The notes under the pieces: generated by a model | The model's input: only the letters and a program-made list of their open reading frames with translations | Told to the model about the DNA's origin: nothing | Database searches by the model: none | Assembly (NCBI RefSeq): GCF_000499845.2 | Contig: NC_023757.2 | Location: forward strand, 1,498,720 to 1,562,719 | Source of the DNA: Phaseolus vulgaris | Lineage: Eukaryota; Streptophyta; Magnoliopsida; Fabales; Fabaceae | Reading direction: 5' to 3' | Length of the DNA: 64,000 bases | Part shown: piece by piece, positions 10,741-24,110 of the stretch | Layout of the letters: every line of letters begins with the position of its first letter | Position numbering within the stretch: position 1 is the stretch's first letter | Translations under genes and position numbers: made by a program

Positions 10741-13700
10741 GGGCTCTTTCCCATATCTGGACCAAAATTGGTCTTGCAAAAGTAGATAGGTGATCCACAA
10801 TTGATTTCTAATCTTTTAATTTGAATCATGATTTCTTAACTGGTAAATGCAATATGGAAGTTTCACATTCAAATGTTTTATTTGTACCATGCAACTCTTC
10901 AATTCCATGAATTTTGCTTACATCCCAGAATACATAGAGTTTCATGTGTATGGATGGACTATGAAGGAAAATGAATGGCTACTATCTTTTGGGCTGGGTG
11001 GAGAACTCAAACAATGCCTCTCTCCTACTCGTAAGAGAATCTGATGTAGAAGGCAAAAGTGCTGGATTTGAACATCGGTTCCTATTGATTTATACTTCAC
11101 TCTTCTTGCTTGGAGTAAGATTATGTCCAAATGGTAGCTTGTATGCACAGCAATACCATCCTCAGTTCCACATTGGCATTGTAACACAGGTCTGTTTTCT
11201 TTCTGTGATTCAGAATTACAGATCATTTCAATAGCATCAAGTATCTTTTCTTCATCCTCTGTTTTCAGCCTAACCCAGTGGATCTAAATAAAAGGTGAAA
11301 GATCAAATGTAGTTGTAATTAAAAGAATACATTCCCTCTTTCTGTATCTATGATTTTTTGTTGCAATGATGCTCTCTATGACCGAGTGTTAGAAATTACT
11401 GAATCAACATAAGTATGTTTAATGGATACGTATAGCTAGAAAGCATGTTTGCAAAGTATGTCCTAACTGAAAGTAACTTCTCCTTCTTAAACAATGTTTT
11501 AAAGTTGATTGTATTTGTAGAATAGTTAATACAATACCATGTCCTTGTGTCCTCAGAATTCAAAATGTTGATTGTATATCTCTTGGAAAGTCAATTGGAA
11601 TATCTGTGAATTTTACTGTTCTTAAGGTATGTTTTGGTAATCATCTCTATAAACACTTCTACCAGAACAAAATAAGGAAAGTTGAAATGAAGTTCTCCAT
11701 AAACTAAATTTAGCTTATACACAATATTAGCACACCAAAGTTAAGAACCATTGTAGCATAAAACATCACAGTTCTTTAGTCTGAGAAAACATTTTTTATT
11801 TTAATTTTTAATGATAAGATTATCAACAGGGTTTTAAACAGTACACTATAGTTTTGTAGGCAACAGAGCTGCCCAAAGCTGCTACAAGGGCCATCATAGC
11901 AGAGCGGTTTGTTGTAGCTACTGTAGCAGACAAGACAGCGGCAACCCTTGCCACTCAAGTTGATGCTTAAATCTGTCACTCAAGTTGATAAAGCCTTATA
12001 TGTTCAGCACTGATCATGATGTTTGCATTTTTACTCTGCTCTTTCTTTGGATGTGTCTGGATTTTAGACAATGATGTTTTCCATCTCCACTGCATGCATA
12101 AAAGCTAATTTGTTGTATGCATATTTCTACCTTTCTTTCTTCATCTATTACTTGAGATTTTTCCCATCTGTCTTTTTTTTTTCTTATGTTTCTTGTTGTT
12201 GTATAGAGTATTGTAAAGAAAACTATTGATAATTGCTTTAATGTGGTTAAGATTTGTTTCTTGGCATATAATGTTGCATGTTGCAATATTTGTAAGCTAG
12301 TATAATTAAACATTGAGTCTGCTCTCTCTCATTTCACTCCTCTTGTAGAGCGTCATAAGGCCTAATCAATTTGAGATTATATTTTTCAGAATCAGAAGTG
12401 TTTCTCAAATAAAAACCAATGGTACCAATTCAAATGTTTTCAATGAGCAATATTGAGCATGTATAAGGTAAGCATGACAAACAAAAATAAGCTACATTTT
12501 TGTTTTTGTTGTTGAAATTGTTTTGGTTAAATATAGTATTCGAATCAAGCAATTATTTTCACTACATATGGTTTGTCCTCTCTGCAACATATGGTTGCAT
12601 TGCTATTGCTTATCTTTTCTTTCTTCAATGCATAACTTGAAAAGGATATTCAAAACTTTGAAGATTATCCACTTTCATTTCTTGACAGATTTATCCACAT
12701 GCACTCCTGCATTTGTCGCTGACAGCTTTACCTTCCTTTTTCTACACAAGATTTAAATGAGAACCTCTTCCACTAAATATAGAATGTTGGAGAAAATGAT
12801 GAGCATAAACTAGTTAACCAGTCTACACACAAATTTCCTTTCTTTCTTTGTTCTTTCTCAGTTTTCTTTCTCTCTTCTAATTTTGATTTTTGATATTATT
12901 ATATCTCATATTTAGTTTTAAATTGCTTTTTCTAAAATTGTTGGTTAATTTGGTTTAGAGTATGGAATCTACTCTAAATTAATATTTTTCTCCAAAATTA
13001 ATCATAGATTAAATTTTTGTTACTTTTTTTTACCTATAATGAACTATTAATTCATATTTTTCTCCAAAATTAATCATAGATTTTTTTTTATTTCTTTTTT
13101 ACCTATAATGAACCATTGAAAGTTATAGAGATTACTTTGTAAAGGATAATATTTAAAAAATTATTAATATAGGAGACATTTAGCATAGACTATAATAAGA
13201 ATTAACTTACACTTCTAGTTTAGAACTCATGACAAGGACTAAAAATAATAATTCTATAATATAAGAATAATAAAAATAAAGATTTATATTAAATTAAGAA
13301 AATTAAGATTAATTTTAAAAATTATTTAAATAAAAATTCATTCACAACAAAAGTGCTAATTATAATCCATTACTAATTCTTATAGTTCACTCTTTGAACA
13401 ATGTAAGATGCCACACAACCTATATATAGCAGAAAATTAGGATATATATAAAAGTTTGGATAAATCTTATCCTTTCATTTGTTACTAGATTCTTACAACT
13501 GGCTGAAAGAAGAAAGATTTCATGTTGCCAAAGACAATTCATGATTCAAACATGTAATAGTAAAACATAAAATGATTTAACTATTTTAAATAATAAAAAA
13601 ATCAGGATAAGATTATAAGGGCACAATTTCCAAAATAAACATGGTTCGGTTAACACATAATGTTTGGTTAACATAAGAGATTGAAATATAGTAAATTTTG

Positions 13701-14551
13701 ATAATCAAAATTGTTGTACATAACATAAGATTATACAAGAACAAAGTCTCTTATATATACCAAGTGGGAAAGGGTCAATGGACAATTTTCAGAGAACCCA
13801 AAATAATAATCATACAACACATGTTTTTAGGAAGGTTGCATGTGTTTGATGATACTAGTTAAGATATTGACCTAGTTAGGATATCAGATAATATATCGAT
13901 GTTCTAACATTCTTATTCTTGATTAAACAAAACTTTTGCATAAATGAGTTGAAATTGAACATCAAAATCCTTTTCTAAAATCAAATTCAACGCTTCAAAA
14001 GCTTCCAAATCCAACACTTCAAGAGTTCAACTCAGCTCAGCCTTAGTTTCAAGTTGAAGAGATGAAACCAATTTCTAGTTTAACACGTAACCTTAGATAA
14101 CAGGAGATGTGAATTAAACAAAGTTTGATATTCAAAATTTCTGTACATACAATAACAAAGCCTCTTATTTCACCAATGAGTGGAACCCAAGGTACAGTCC
14201 AAATGTGCTAATTTTCTACTTTTATAAAAAAAAATGTATAAACCAAATTATATTTGAGTAAACAAAAACAAAATATGGAAATTTCCTTTGAAATTAATAC
14301 ATAATAAAATTAATGAGTTCAACTCCTTAAATAAGGGCAACCAAATCGGATATAGGCACACAAGTTTGCTTGTAGGAACGGTCAACAATGAACTCAACCT
14401 GTAGCCATGATTTCTCCAAGAACACCATGAAATCTAGCATGGTTTTGTTACTTTGCAGAGACTTCACACGCCACACAGCTTTGGCATTTCACATACAGCA
14501 TAACATAGTGTGGCAAAGAAGGTACACTTCAACATCGAATCTACGCCAGAT
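10741..14551. other. Intergenic region and 3' UTRs between PPR and ERG
   Basis: Probably the 3' UTR of the PPR gene at the left and of ERG at the right. In between, no conserved protein was found. A less AT-rich patch at about 11850-11970 (GCTGCTACAAGGGCCATCAT and related words) resembles debris of a small DNA transposon but has no readable ends. Two related segments, about 13660-13770 and 14098-14185, share a TTGATAATCAAAATT-like core and an AAAGYCTCTTAT segment and are probably dispersed repeat copies. Open frames here are short and do not resemble known proteins. Confidence 0.45.
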
Positions 14552-17500
14552 TCATTTTTTGTGATTAACTTTGAGAATTAGATGCACTTGCCTTTTGAAA
14601 ATGGACCTTAGCTCTTCATTGGCTTCAATTCCTATTCTCCTGTATTAAACAGGAGTCAATAAACACAATCCAACCAAAGCATAATGAAACCCAAATAACC
14701 GTTCATCTCAAGAATGCAGCGATGAAAAAAATATTAATACAAAAGAAATTATCGGTATAAGGGCATGAGGAAGGTAGATTCAGACAACAAACTGAAGTAA
14801 AATAAGACCTAAGATGAAAATGGAACAATCTACAGAAAATGGAACTTTATCGGTTCTACTCCTGAGTTCAGAAAACCATTATGATTAACCAATGTAAATA
14901 TGCTTTGATTGATTGAACTTAAACTAAAATATTCCAATCATGTCATATTATCTTCAAAACAGGAGAAACTGATAAAATTAATAATAGCAAAATCTGTTAA
15001 GCTACATAAAGGAGAGGCTAAAAATATAAGTTACCCAATTTTTGAACCATTCTTTCCCACAATAATCTTGCGTTGGCTTAATTTGTTAGTGATGAAGTGC
15101 TGCTCGATCCTAATAGAACCATCTCGTAACTCTTTCCAGTCAATCAATCGATGTTCAACATCATACGGAATTTCCTGAATTGAGAAATTTGCTGGTCAAT
15201 ATGTAATATTGTAACACTATAAGCCAAATCCTACCATATATTTTTCACAAAATTACAAGAATAAATAGATTGGCTTCAACAATTACCTGATGTACATGGT
15301 CCAATAACCTTTCTCGCACAACTTCTATTGCTATCATCTTCATAACTTCCTCACTCATGCTAAGTGGATCCTCTTCCCAGGGTCGTTGAACTGCCTATGC
15401 ATAAGAAACAATCAAAAAATCAGAATTAAGCGAGGATTATCTAATCAAATATATCTGCAACTGCAAGAACTATAAAAATTGTAATTGCAAAAGAAAATAA
15501 ATGCAAATATGGATAGCAACAAAAACGAAGCAATCATGACTGTAAAAGTAATTACTAAGCCTCATCCCACCAGATGGGGCAGTTTCATCCTATGCCCAAA
15601 AGAACACATTACTAATTCCTTAGAAGAACTATTAAACTATGTTTACACCTAGGAGACGGTAGAAGTAGAAAGATACATGCCTGCTCCATCAAGTACTGAG
15701 TCAAATCTTTTACTCCAGCCCCCTTCAGTCCTGATATCATGAAATGCCTAAATAATAATATTTAAAAGAAAAACGTATCAGAAGCTAGCTTAAGAACTAA
15801 AGTCAATCCACAGAAAAATTGCAATCAGACTGCAGACCATTGTCTACCCTAGTCTTTCTACAAGAGAACCTTACCTTTCATATCCAGGAAGATCTTTAAA
15901 TTCTTCAACAACCTTCAACAAGTCTTTCTTTTTCTCTACTAAATCAATCTTATTCATACACAAAATTCGCCTTTGATTTAGAACCGATCGAGCTCCCATT
16001 CGTTTAATTAATTGTATCACTCTTTGATCAGGCCTGTGTTAATCAAATTTTTAATTGGAAGGGGTCACAATAACGATACAAAGAAAATGTGCCATCAAAA
16101 CATAAAACTATAGTAAGGCAGAAAGGTTAAGAGGCAAAAATATGGTGATAATAGATTGTAATTGAGGTGCTAGTTTAACAAAACAATTCATAGAAGCCTA
16201 AACTTCTTCCAGACAACCAAAAGAACAGAATATCCCTTGTGGAAATAGAGGATTTTGTGATTGGTGTTAGTACACTGCTCGCTACCAAAGACCAATTTGC
16301 ACACCAGTACATAAATATTGTTATAATTATAGGAATAAGAAACTGATCTTCTATGGTCAATAATATTTGGATTATATATGTATTATTAGAAACATTTTTA
16401 TTTATTCTCTTATCATATCTTTAATATTAAATCTCCTCTATTTATTTATTGATTCCTTTTTCTCAACATAAATAAAGCATTCACCTTGTATCAGAAACAC
16501 ATGATTTCCCTTCAATGTTTTTCTCTTTCCTAGAGTTTAACATGGTATCAAGAGCTTTTTTCAAAACCATGTTCACCCGGTATACCAACTGTCTCCAAAG
16601 TTTTTTTTTTCTTTGCAAACCTTTTTCTCAAGTTCACATTCACTATTTTGATGAGTTTTCCCTCTCCTTAGGTATTTTATTATTTTTTTCCACCTTTCCA
16701 GAAAAAAAAATGTCTTCCAACACCACATAAACCTCCAAAAGAGATTCTCCCATCTTTCCTAGCCATATTGTTAGTATTAAGAAGATGGACAGGGCGGAAC
16801 TATTTCACTTGGGCTTCTGAAATTGGGTTATGGTTAAATGGGTTAGGCTACAAAACTCATCTCACTACCTTTGCTAAATCTGTTCCTACAGAAAATTGAA
16901 AACAATGGATAAAGATTGATGCTCAACTCCGTAGTGTTATTAAATCCACTATCCACACCTTACTCAAACCTATTTTCTATATGTGTGCATCAGTTAGGAG
17001 TTAAGCTTGTGCCCTTTATACCAATGACAAACAATGTCTATACAACATGTGTCAAGATCTATGAAAACTTCTTGCTTCACAACGTTTAGAGGGTCCTATG
17101 TATGCTTATATTGGGTGGTTTCATGCTACCCTACATGATTTTAATGAGCTACTAGCTAATCTATCTCTAGCAACATTTGAAAACTTTATCAAATGGTGTG
17201 CGACACACCAATCCACTAGTAACATTGCTTTAGTGGCACACACTGGTGATTCATTTATTGGTCTCTCAATCTCCTTCCCTTGATCCTTGGGTCATTGACT
17301 CTAATGCAACTAGCCATGTATCTGGTAATTGTTCTCTTTTTTCCTCCTTTACTACTGCTGGCAATTTGCCTTTAATAACTACTACAAATGGTTCACAAAC
17401 ACAAGTTTGTAGCATTGGTATTATCCAACCCCTCTCATCCCTTATTGTTGATAATGTTCTTCATGTCCCTCATTGTCCTTTTAATTTATTAAATTATTAT

Positions 17501-20500
17501 TTATTATTTATTACCCAATCTCATAATATTATCCTCACTTTCACTAAAAATAATGCTACCTTGCAAGATCGAATATCGAGCAAGGCAATTGGTGTGGAAT
17601 GTGAGTCACATGGTCTTTGCTATCTCTCTCCATCACCATCAGTATGTTCATCAACGGTGTCTTCAATGATGATTCACAAGCACAATTAGAACATCCCAAG
17701 TTGAGAAAAAAAGCAGAAGATGGTATCCAGTTTAAAACATTTGTCTACTTTGAATTGTGAGTCGTGTCACTTAGGAAAACATATTCATTAATCTTTTCCC
17801 AATAGTCTTAGACAAGCTTAGAATCCTTTTTTCAGTTCACTTCGATATTTTGGGTTCTTCCCGTATTGCTACTCCTTCTGGTTTTATATTTGTTGACAAA
17901 GTGACATTTATCCAACTTCTCTTTTCCATTGCATCTATTTACCACTAGACCCTGTTTCAGCTTGACATCAAAAATGCATTTCAACATGGTGATACTGATG
18001 GGTTTACACAGAGCAACCTCTTAGATTTGTCTCTTGAGAGGAGTTGTCTAATATTGTATGTCATCTACATAGAATCTTATTTGACCTGAAGCAATCAACT
18101 CGTTCATGGTTTGGGCGTTTTCGAACTATCATCCAGCAGTTTGGAATAAACAAAGTTATTTTGATAATACTCTATTTTATCGTCATTTTCCGCAAGGGCG
18201 TATCTATGTCATTGTCCATGTGGACAACATTATTAACATAGGGGTATTGTAAAACTAAAACAATATCTTGCTCAAAATTTCTAGACAAAAGATTTTGGAC
18301 ACCTTAGATACTTCCTTGGTATAGAAGTGGGAGAATCCAAGGATGGTTAGGCCATATCTCAGAAAAAATGCTCTCCACATTCTAAAAGTGTCAAAATTTG
18401 TACCTGACCACAAAGAACTGTATTTTGATCCTATGAAATACAGAAGAATAGCTAGTAAACTAAATTACCTTATGTTAATTCCTCGTTGCATCATCTCCTT
18501 TGCAATGAGCTTATTAAGTCAAATTTTAAACCCTTATAAGGGAAAAATAAAAAAGTTAAAATGAATTAAGCTTCTTGCATTAGTTATATTATAATAAGCA
18601 TATACACTTAATCTTTATAAACATTCTCTTTTTAACTTCTCCAAAAGCTAAGAAGATAAGCTGATTTTAACTTAAAACTTCAAAAAAGAAATTCAATTGT
18701 TTGACCCCGGTATTTTATTTTTTTTATAAATATACCTGTGGAAAAGGTTATCCAAAGGGTTGAAACACAAATGTAAGACCACTCATTAATTTAAATAATA
18801 AAGCTTCACCTGGTAATATGTCTATGAACATCAAAAATGACTACGAGCACTTCATAGAGATTGATTGAACTCCAAGCACTTTCAACACGGACTTTGACAT
18901 CCCTATAAGGAAATCCACCGCAATTCAACATGAGCCCTGGTGTATCAAAAAAACACTGCATAGAGAATATTACACCACTGTGAATAAGTAGATAAGTAAA
19001 ATGTATTATTAAAATTCAAATTTTAAGCCTATAAAAACAAGAATGAAATAGCAAGAACGTGGATAATAATGAAAATCTTCAAAGTTCTTGAAAAACATAA
19101 TTCAGCAAATCATAAATAAATGACAAAAGGTAAGGCTTATAAGTGGTGGGTTCAGAACAATAGGAAGCATTGGTAGAGTAGAAATTTTTGGGTTTTATCA
19201 AAATGCTGGCACATAGTTTAATTGAATTTTCAGTCATAAGCTGTATAACAGTTCAAGAAAATCTGCAGCAATGGGTACTTTTATTCTAAGCTAAAACCTC
19301 CTGAGAAAACCTTTTCATTGTTACCTGTCACCATCACAGTCAACATCCATTTTTTTCTAGTGCTGAACACACTCTCCAAAATGTAAACTCATCAATTCAA
19401 GTAAAATGGTATTGTTGAGAAATGAACGGCAAAAGCTACTATGTTAATATAAGCATTAAAAGGAAAAGGAAATTCCCTATGGATTATACGCTTGCCTCCC
19501 ATGACCATCGAATTATATTTCGCAAATGGAAATATAATTTACATAAGGGTCTACTACTAGCGAAAGATTTGAAAATATATCCTACGTGCTGCTAAAGTAA
19601 CAAAATACATTACCAAAATATCCTCATTTCAAAGTGAGATATTCTCTTCAATTTTCATAATGAATCATATAAAGAATATCAAGGTTCTTTGATTAGTGAG
19701 CATGCATATACCAATAGTAATAGAAATGGACCAGCTAGTCTATATATTTGAATATAGAATTTTTTTACCAGCTGAAACATAATTCTACAGGTTAAGTATA
19801 TCATTCTCAGACAAACTACACCTGTTTAATTAAGCATTTAAATTCAAAATATGTCCATATTTTGGGTCAAATGAGAACCATATATCCACAAACAAAAGTA
19901 CACTAATCTGTTGTGGGGTACTATATTCTAAATCATAATAGTACAAATTTCTAGCTCTAGTGAAAGAGGTCTATTTCTGTCGGCGTTCCCTTTTACACAC
20001 AAAGAAGTAAAACAAGCAAACTAGTCACTCACAATTTGGGTGTCTCCTTTTGTCAATACTCCCACAACTTCATGAGTTGTGGTATTTGTCTTCCGTGAAA
20101 CCGCTGCAACCTTTGTCCCAACCTAAGACAAATCAAAAAAACGCACCCATGACATTTAGAAAAAACACAATAAGATCATCCACCACCAAAGATGCTAGGA
20201 ACGTAAATTTTGAAAATATACAGGTACGCAATTTCAGCCAGAACATGGAGGATTTTGGGATCTCCATAACATAATTGTGGTAGTATGAACAACATTTCTG
20301 CACAATGTGTCGTATTTTTCGACATTTTTGTTTAGTTAAAAATGTTGCCAACCACATTTTCTTCCACAATGTTAAGGCTTTTGGGATCTGCACCACTGAA
20401 ATTGTGGCACCATGAGCTGCATTTTTCTAAAATTCTCCGTATTTGTGAACAATTATTCATCAAAAGTGATCAACAATTGCAACTCTGGCACAATGCTCAA

Positions 20501-21363
20501 CTACATCTTTGCACTAAAGTCTGTAAACTTTAAGTTTGTTTTAAAATTAAGTTTAACTCATGTCTTGCTTATACAAAACTGAATTTCCAGACAAAATTTA
20601 TCGTGCAAACATACCTTTTGAAGGTAACCAACCAAACATGTCATGAAACTGAGTTTATGAGTTTACTTTCCACTAGTTTGAAGCATCCCAAACTAAAAAA
20701 CAAACAAGTCAGAAACATCCAAAGGCCTTTGGATCTCCATGACCGTAATTGTGGTTTTAAATTTTGGTAGTCCATTTTTTCGCATTTGTATACAATTTCG
20801 AACGCAAAAAAGCTGCAACCGTGACAGCAATTGAAAACGTTGAAGAACACAACAACGACACTAAAAAGCAACTTGAGAATTCGCGAATGATATGACTATT
20901 ACTTGGAACGAACCATAAAATTAGTTAGCGCAGACTTGCCAGCGTTGGGGGCGCCAATGATTCCAACGGACAACGACTTTTGCTCTTCCTCCTTCACCAC
21001 GCCTTTCGCTCCTTCTGCTCCTTCCTCTTCTTCCTCCTTCTCCATCGCGGCTTCGAGCAAGGCCTTGGCCAGAACCATCCTCCTCCTCTCATCTTCCTCC
21101 TCCTTCAGCCGCAGCTTCCCCTTTGGGCCCTCTTCTCCGAACACCAAGCGGTCCGCGCGGGCCCGGTACTTGTCGTCCCATGTGGGCTTGGGCTTAGGCC
21201 CGGGGTCCGTGTCGAGGGCGTAGTGGGAGCTGTCGAAGGCGGCGTCGGAGTCGGCGGAGGTGGTAGGGTGGTCGCGGTGAGGCTGGGCGGAGAAGAAAAG
21301 CGGCGTGGGAGTGTGAGGGGCGGAGAAATAGAGGGTCCTTCTTAGGGTTCTCAGAGCTTTCAT
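14552..21363 (-). CDS. ERA-like GTPase with KH domain, organelle-targeted (ERG)
   Basis: Eight exons (minus strand): 21363-20914, 20122-20033, 18955-18810, 16033-15875, 15747-15681, 15394-15287, 15174-15035, 14639-14552; they join in frame to 415 aa. Era GTPases bind small-subunit rRNA near its 3' end and help ribosome assembly; plant ERG proteins act in organelles, mainly mitochondria. Seen: a basic N-terminus suited to targeting (1-40), an acidic Glu-rich stretch (about 105-125), the P-loop GAPNAGKS (137-144), switch residues in SRKTNTTTH, DTPG (184-187), NKID (256-259), an SGLKGAG segment (287-293) and a C-terminal KH domain with GKNGSKIGR (380-388). The fifth intron seems to start with GC (after 15681), because this keeps the AVQRPW sequence. 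Intron 3 (2.8 kb) contains an antisense copia relic. Exon 1 is GC-rich unlike its surroundings. Length is close to known ERG proteins (about 420-440 aa, from memory). Confidence 0.92.
16520..18548 (+). mobile_element. Ty1-copia relic inside ERG intron 3, antisense to the gene
   Basis: A TGGTATCAAGAGC primer-binding-site-like sequence (initiator Met tRNA type) lies at about 16541-16553. It is followed on the plus strand by gag-like protein pieces (RNYFTWASEIGLWLNGLGYK, about 16790-16850), a protease/pre-integrase part (DPWVIDSNATSHVSGNCSLF, about 17280-17340), an integrase scrap (HFDILGSSRIATPSGFIF, about 17840-17890) and reverse transcriptase pieces (QLDIKNAFQHGDTDG, about 17960; HRILFDLKQSTRSWFGRF, about 18065-18120; a KYRRIASKLNYLMLIPR stretch, about 18437-18487). 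Several frameshifts, stops and internal deletions are present. The relic ends abruptly near 18548 with no RNase H or right LTR. It lies opposite to ERG transcription and wholly within the intron. Confidence 0.8.
20123..20913. repeat. Dispersed repeat debris in ERG intron 1
   Basis: The first intron of ERG contains three diverged copies of a segment with the words GGATCTCCATRACC and AATTGTGG, near 20250-20280, 20375-20415 and 20730-20760, each followed by a CGCATTT/GCATTT stretch. They look like decayed copies of one dispersed repeat of unknown class. No protein fragment was recognised. Confidence 0.4.
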
Positions 21364-21683
21364 TCTGATGATTCCACAACCATGGAATGAGAACTATTTT
21401 GTTCAGGTTTTGGGTTTAAGGGTTTCTTGTTGCTTGGTTCAGGGTTTTCATTCTTCATAACATCACACTATTTTTCTCATCTAATTATCCTATTATTACC
21501 ATAATAAAATCAATTAATTTAAAGAAAAATAAATATAAATTATTTTATAGAAATATTGTTATAGTACGCTCAATATACCATAGTTCGATAGTCGAGTTCA
21601 ATAACAATTTATATTTTTTTTTTTTTTAAATATATCGAGGTACATTTTAAGAATAAAATTGTGATTGAACATGATATCCAGAC

Positions 21684-22144
21684 TCGGGGTGACAAAGTGG
21701 GGCGGGTGGGACCGCGATCTGCTGCAAAAAACACGGGACGGATTACTTATTTCAACCCGTTGGCCCGTTTAGGCCCGCCCCGTATAACCCGCAGCCTGTG
21801 CGGACCAAGTGCGAGGCGGGTTGGCCTGCATAACCCGCATAACTTTAAAATGTATAATTTTTTTCTACACCCCTATATTTTCTTCATGTAGTCTCATATT
21901 TTACATTCTGAAATTTTTAATAACATGTTATTACGCATGTTTCATTATGAGACCATTTACCTAATGCATATAAATAAATAAAAATTCAAAACTTGTATTT
22001 AAAAAATTATTTTTTTAATAAATATTTCTTATGGGGGTTGGCCCGCGGGCCAGCCCTTATGCGGGACGGGTTAGAAAAACCAGCTCGCAAATTTTATGCG
22101 GGACAGGCCTTTGCGGGACGGGTCAGTCCGCATTGCCACCCCTA
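21684..22144. mobile_element. Non-autonomous hAT-like element with TIRs and 8-bp target duplication
   Basis: The left end TCGGGGTGACAAAGTGGGGC and the right end read backwards, TAGGGGTGGCAATGCGGACT, are imperfect terminal inverted repeats. The element is flanked by ATCCAGAC (21676-21683) and ATCTAGAC (22145-22152), an 8-bp target duplication with one mismatch, as for hAT elements. Both ends are GC-rich with repeated GGCCCG/GCGGGAC words, in sharp contrast to the AT-rich middle and flanks. It is 461 bp long with no transposase fragment, so it must be mobilised in trans. I recognise the GGGGTGGCAATGCGG-type terminus as common in plant genomes. Confidence 0.75.
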
Positions 22145-22152
22145 ATCTAGAC

Positions 22153-24110
22153 AATACCTCACATGTGACGATTGATCCTAACGATACTAAAAATGTATCA
22201 CAAACTCCTCAATTATAAAGAATCTATTCTCCTTAAATTTCGATTGAGTTACAACCTTTAGTTTAGGTTTAAAAAACTATACCCTTATTTATTTTCATAA
22301 TTTGAATTTATTTAATTTAAAATAACACTAAAAATAATAAAATAGTATATATTAACATACCCCTAATTTAAACAACCATGAAAGAGTAAAATATGATTTT
22401 GACAAGTTCAAAATATGGGTATTTGCTCTATCTCAAAATATTTTTGTTAAAAAGAAAAATGTGTCTTAATTGAATTTAGGTTAATAATTCCTTTAAAGTG
22501 ATGAGCTACATTATAGCTAGTTTAATATGTTTATTAAATTAAATTGTGTATTATTTAGTAGTCCGTATCATGTATACGAGATGTAATGGGATATAAATAT
22601 TTCGTTATGAGTAATATTCTTAATTATTTTAATATTTTAAGAAATTTGTATTGACTTTTTTTTCTTTCGAAAAAGAAATAATTAAGCAATGAGTGATTTA
22701 TTTATTATTTATAGAACTGAAAGAGAAATCTATTTAAGATTGTCCGAATTTTTAATAATGAGAAATTTCAGAAATTTGGTATGGAAAAAACATCATTTGC
22801 ACATATCATACACTTTTGTTTTGAAAACAAATTGAAATTCTTCAATTCTATTAATAATTTTTCTTCAATTTTGAGGACCTAAAATTAAATTTTAGAAAAA
22901 CTAAAATATGGAGTAACAATACAACTATAACACACATACTTTACTATAAAACTAAACAAAGTGTATGTATAAAGTATTTAGTATTTAAAATCTTAATCAT
23001 AACAAAATATAAATATATATATATATATATATTTAAATTAGAATTATAGTCTATGATAATCTTATTTTTAAAATTTTCACCGAATTTTTATTAAATGAAA
23101 CTTTCACTTAAATTAGTGTTTATACACATGTTTAAAACCTCTTTTTACATTAATTGTACCAAAAGTACAAAATTTTCAATGACAATTGTTTATATTGTTA
23201 TTGTTTATATTGTTTTCGAAGTGATTTATTTGGAGAAGTAGAAACATAAATATATAAACTTTTATTGGTATAAAGTGTAGTATTCTCACAATTTAGATAT
23301 TTTTCTTTAACAATAACAATAGTTTTATTGATTTTTTATTTTATTTTTAAGACATGTGTCATTATCTTTCCTGGTTATTTTAATAAGAAACCATGTTTTG
23401 ATAAAAAAAAAATCTAATAACGTTTTCTAGAATAATGTAATATAAATATGATATAACCTATTTTGACAATTAATATTTTCTAAATAAGTGAAGGTATAAT
23501 TAATATTAATTATCATATATTATCCCTTTTTTAAATACTTCTTTCAATCATGTGTAAATTTAGAAATCAATTCAATCATTTTCTAAATCCTTATTTACTT
23601 AATCATTATCTAAATTTTTAAGAACTTCAAAAAGAAAATAAAAATATGTATAAGATTAATATAAATTTTAAATATAATTTTTTGAAAATAAATTATGTTT
23701 GATTAACATTTATTTTTAATGATCAAGGGTCCTTTGGAATATTTCACTAGACTACCCTAAAGTCCATTTATTCTTTTAAGATTTTCATAACAAGTTTCAA
23801 TACTCAATTTGCTTTTAGGTAATCACATAAGTTAACATGAATGACATTAGTTACCATCTTCATGGGAATATAAAATTTTTAACTTTCAATTATATTTCAC
23901 TATTTGTCATGAACTAAATAAAAAAAAAAACAAGTGAAAATTTTCAAAATATTCTATATTGTTTTACACATATTATACATAAAATTGTTACTAGAAATCA
24001 TTTGTATTTTAATTGCTTATAATAACGCATGTCACAATATTTTTCTTTAATTTTGTTACTTTCAAGAATTTTCTTTATACAAAAGAAATGAATTAAATTA
24101 AGAAATTGAT
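22153..24110. other. AT-rich intergenic DNA, no gene seen
   Basis: Very AT-rich, with an (AT)n run at about 23012-23030. No conserved protein, RNA gene or element ends were recognised on either strand. Confidence 0.5.

Noticed and set aside
12523..12756. 77-aa open frame downstream of the PPR gene
   Set aside because: No recognisable domain, AT-rich composition and no splice partners or conserved motif.
20903..21345. Two plus-strand open frames over ERG exon 1
   Set aside because: Low-complexity Ser/Leu/Gly-rich translations of the complement of a GC-rich exon; the minus strand gives the conserved P-loop.
21661..21891. Open frame rich in Arg/Gly/Pro
   Set aside because: Lies across the terminal repeat of the hAT-like element and crosses its target duplication.
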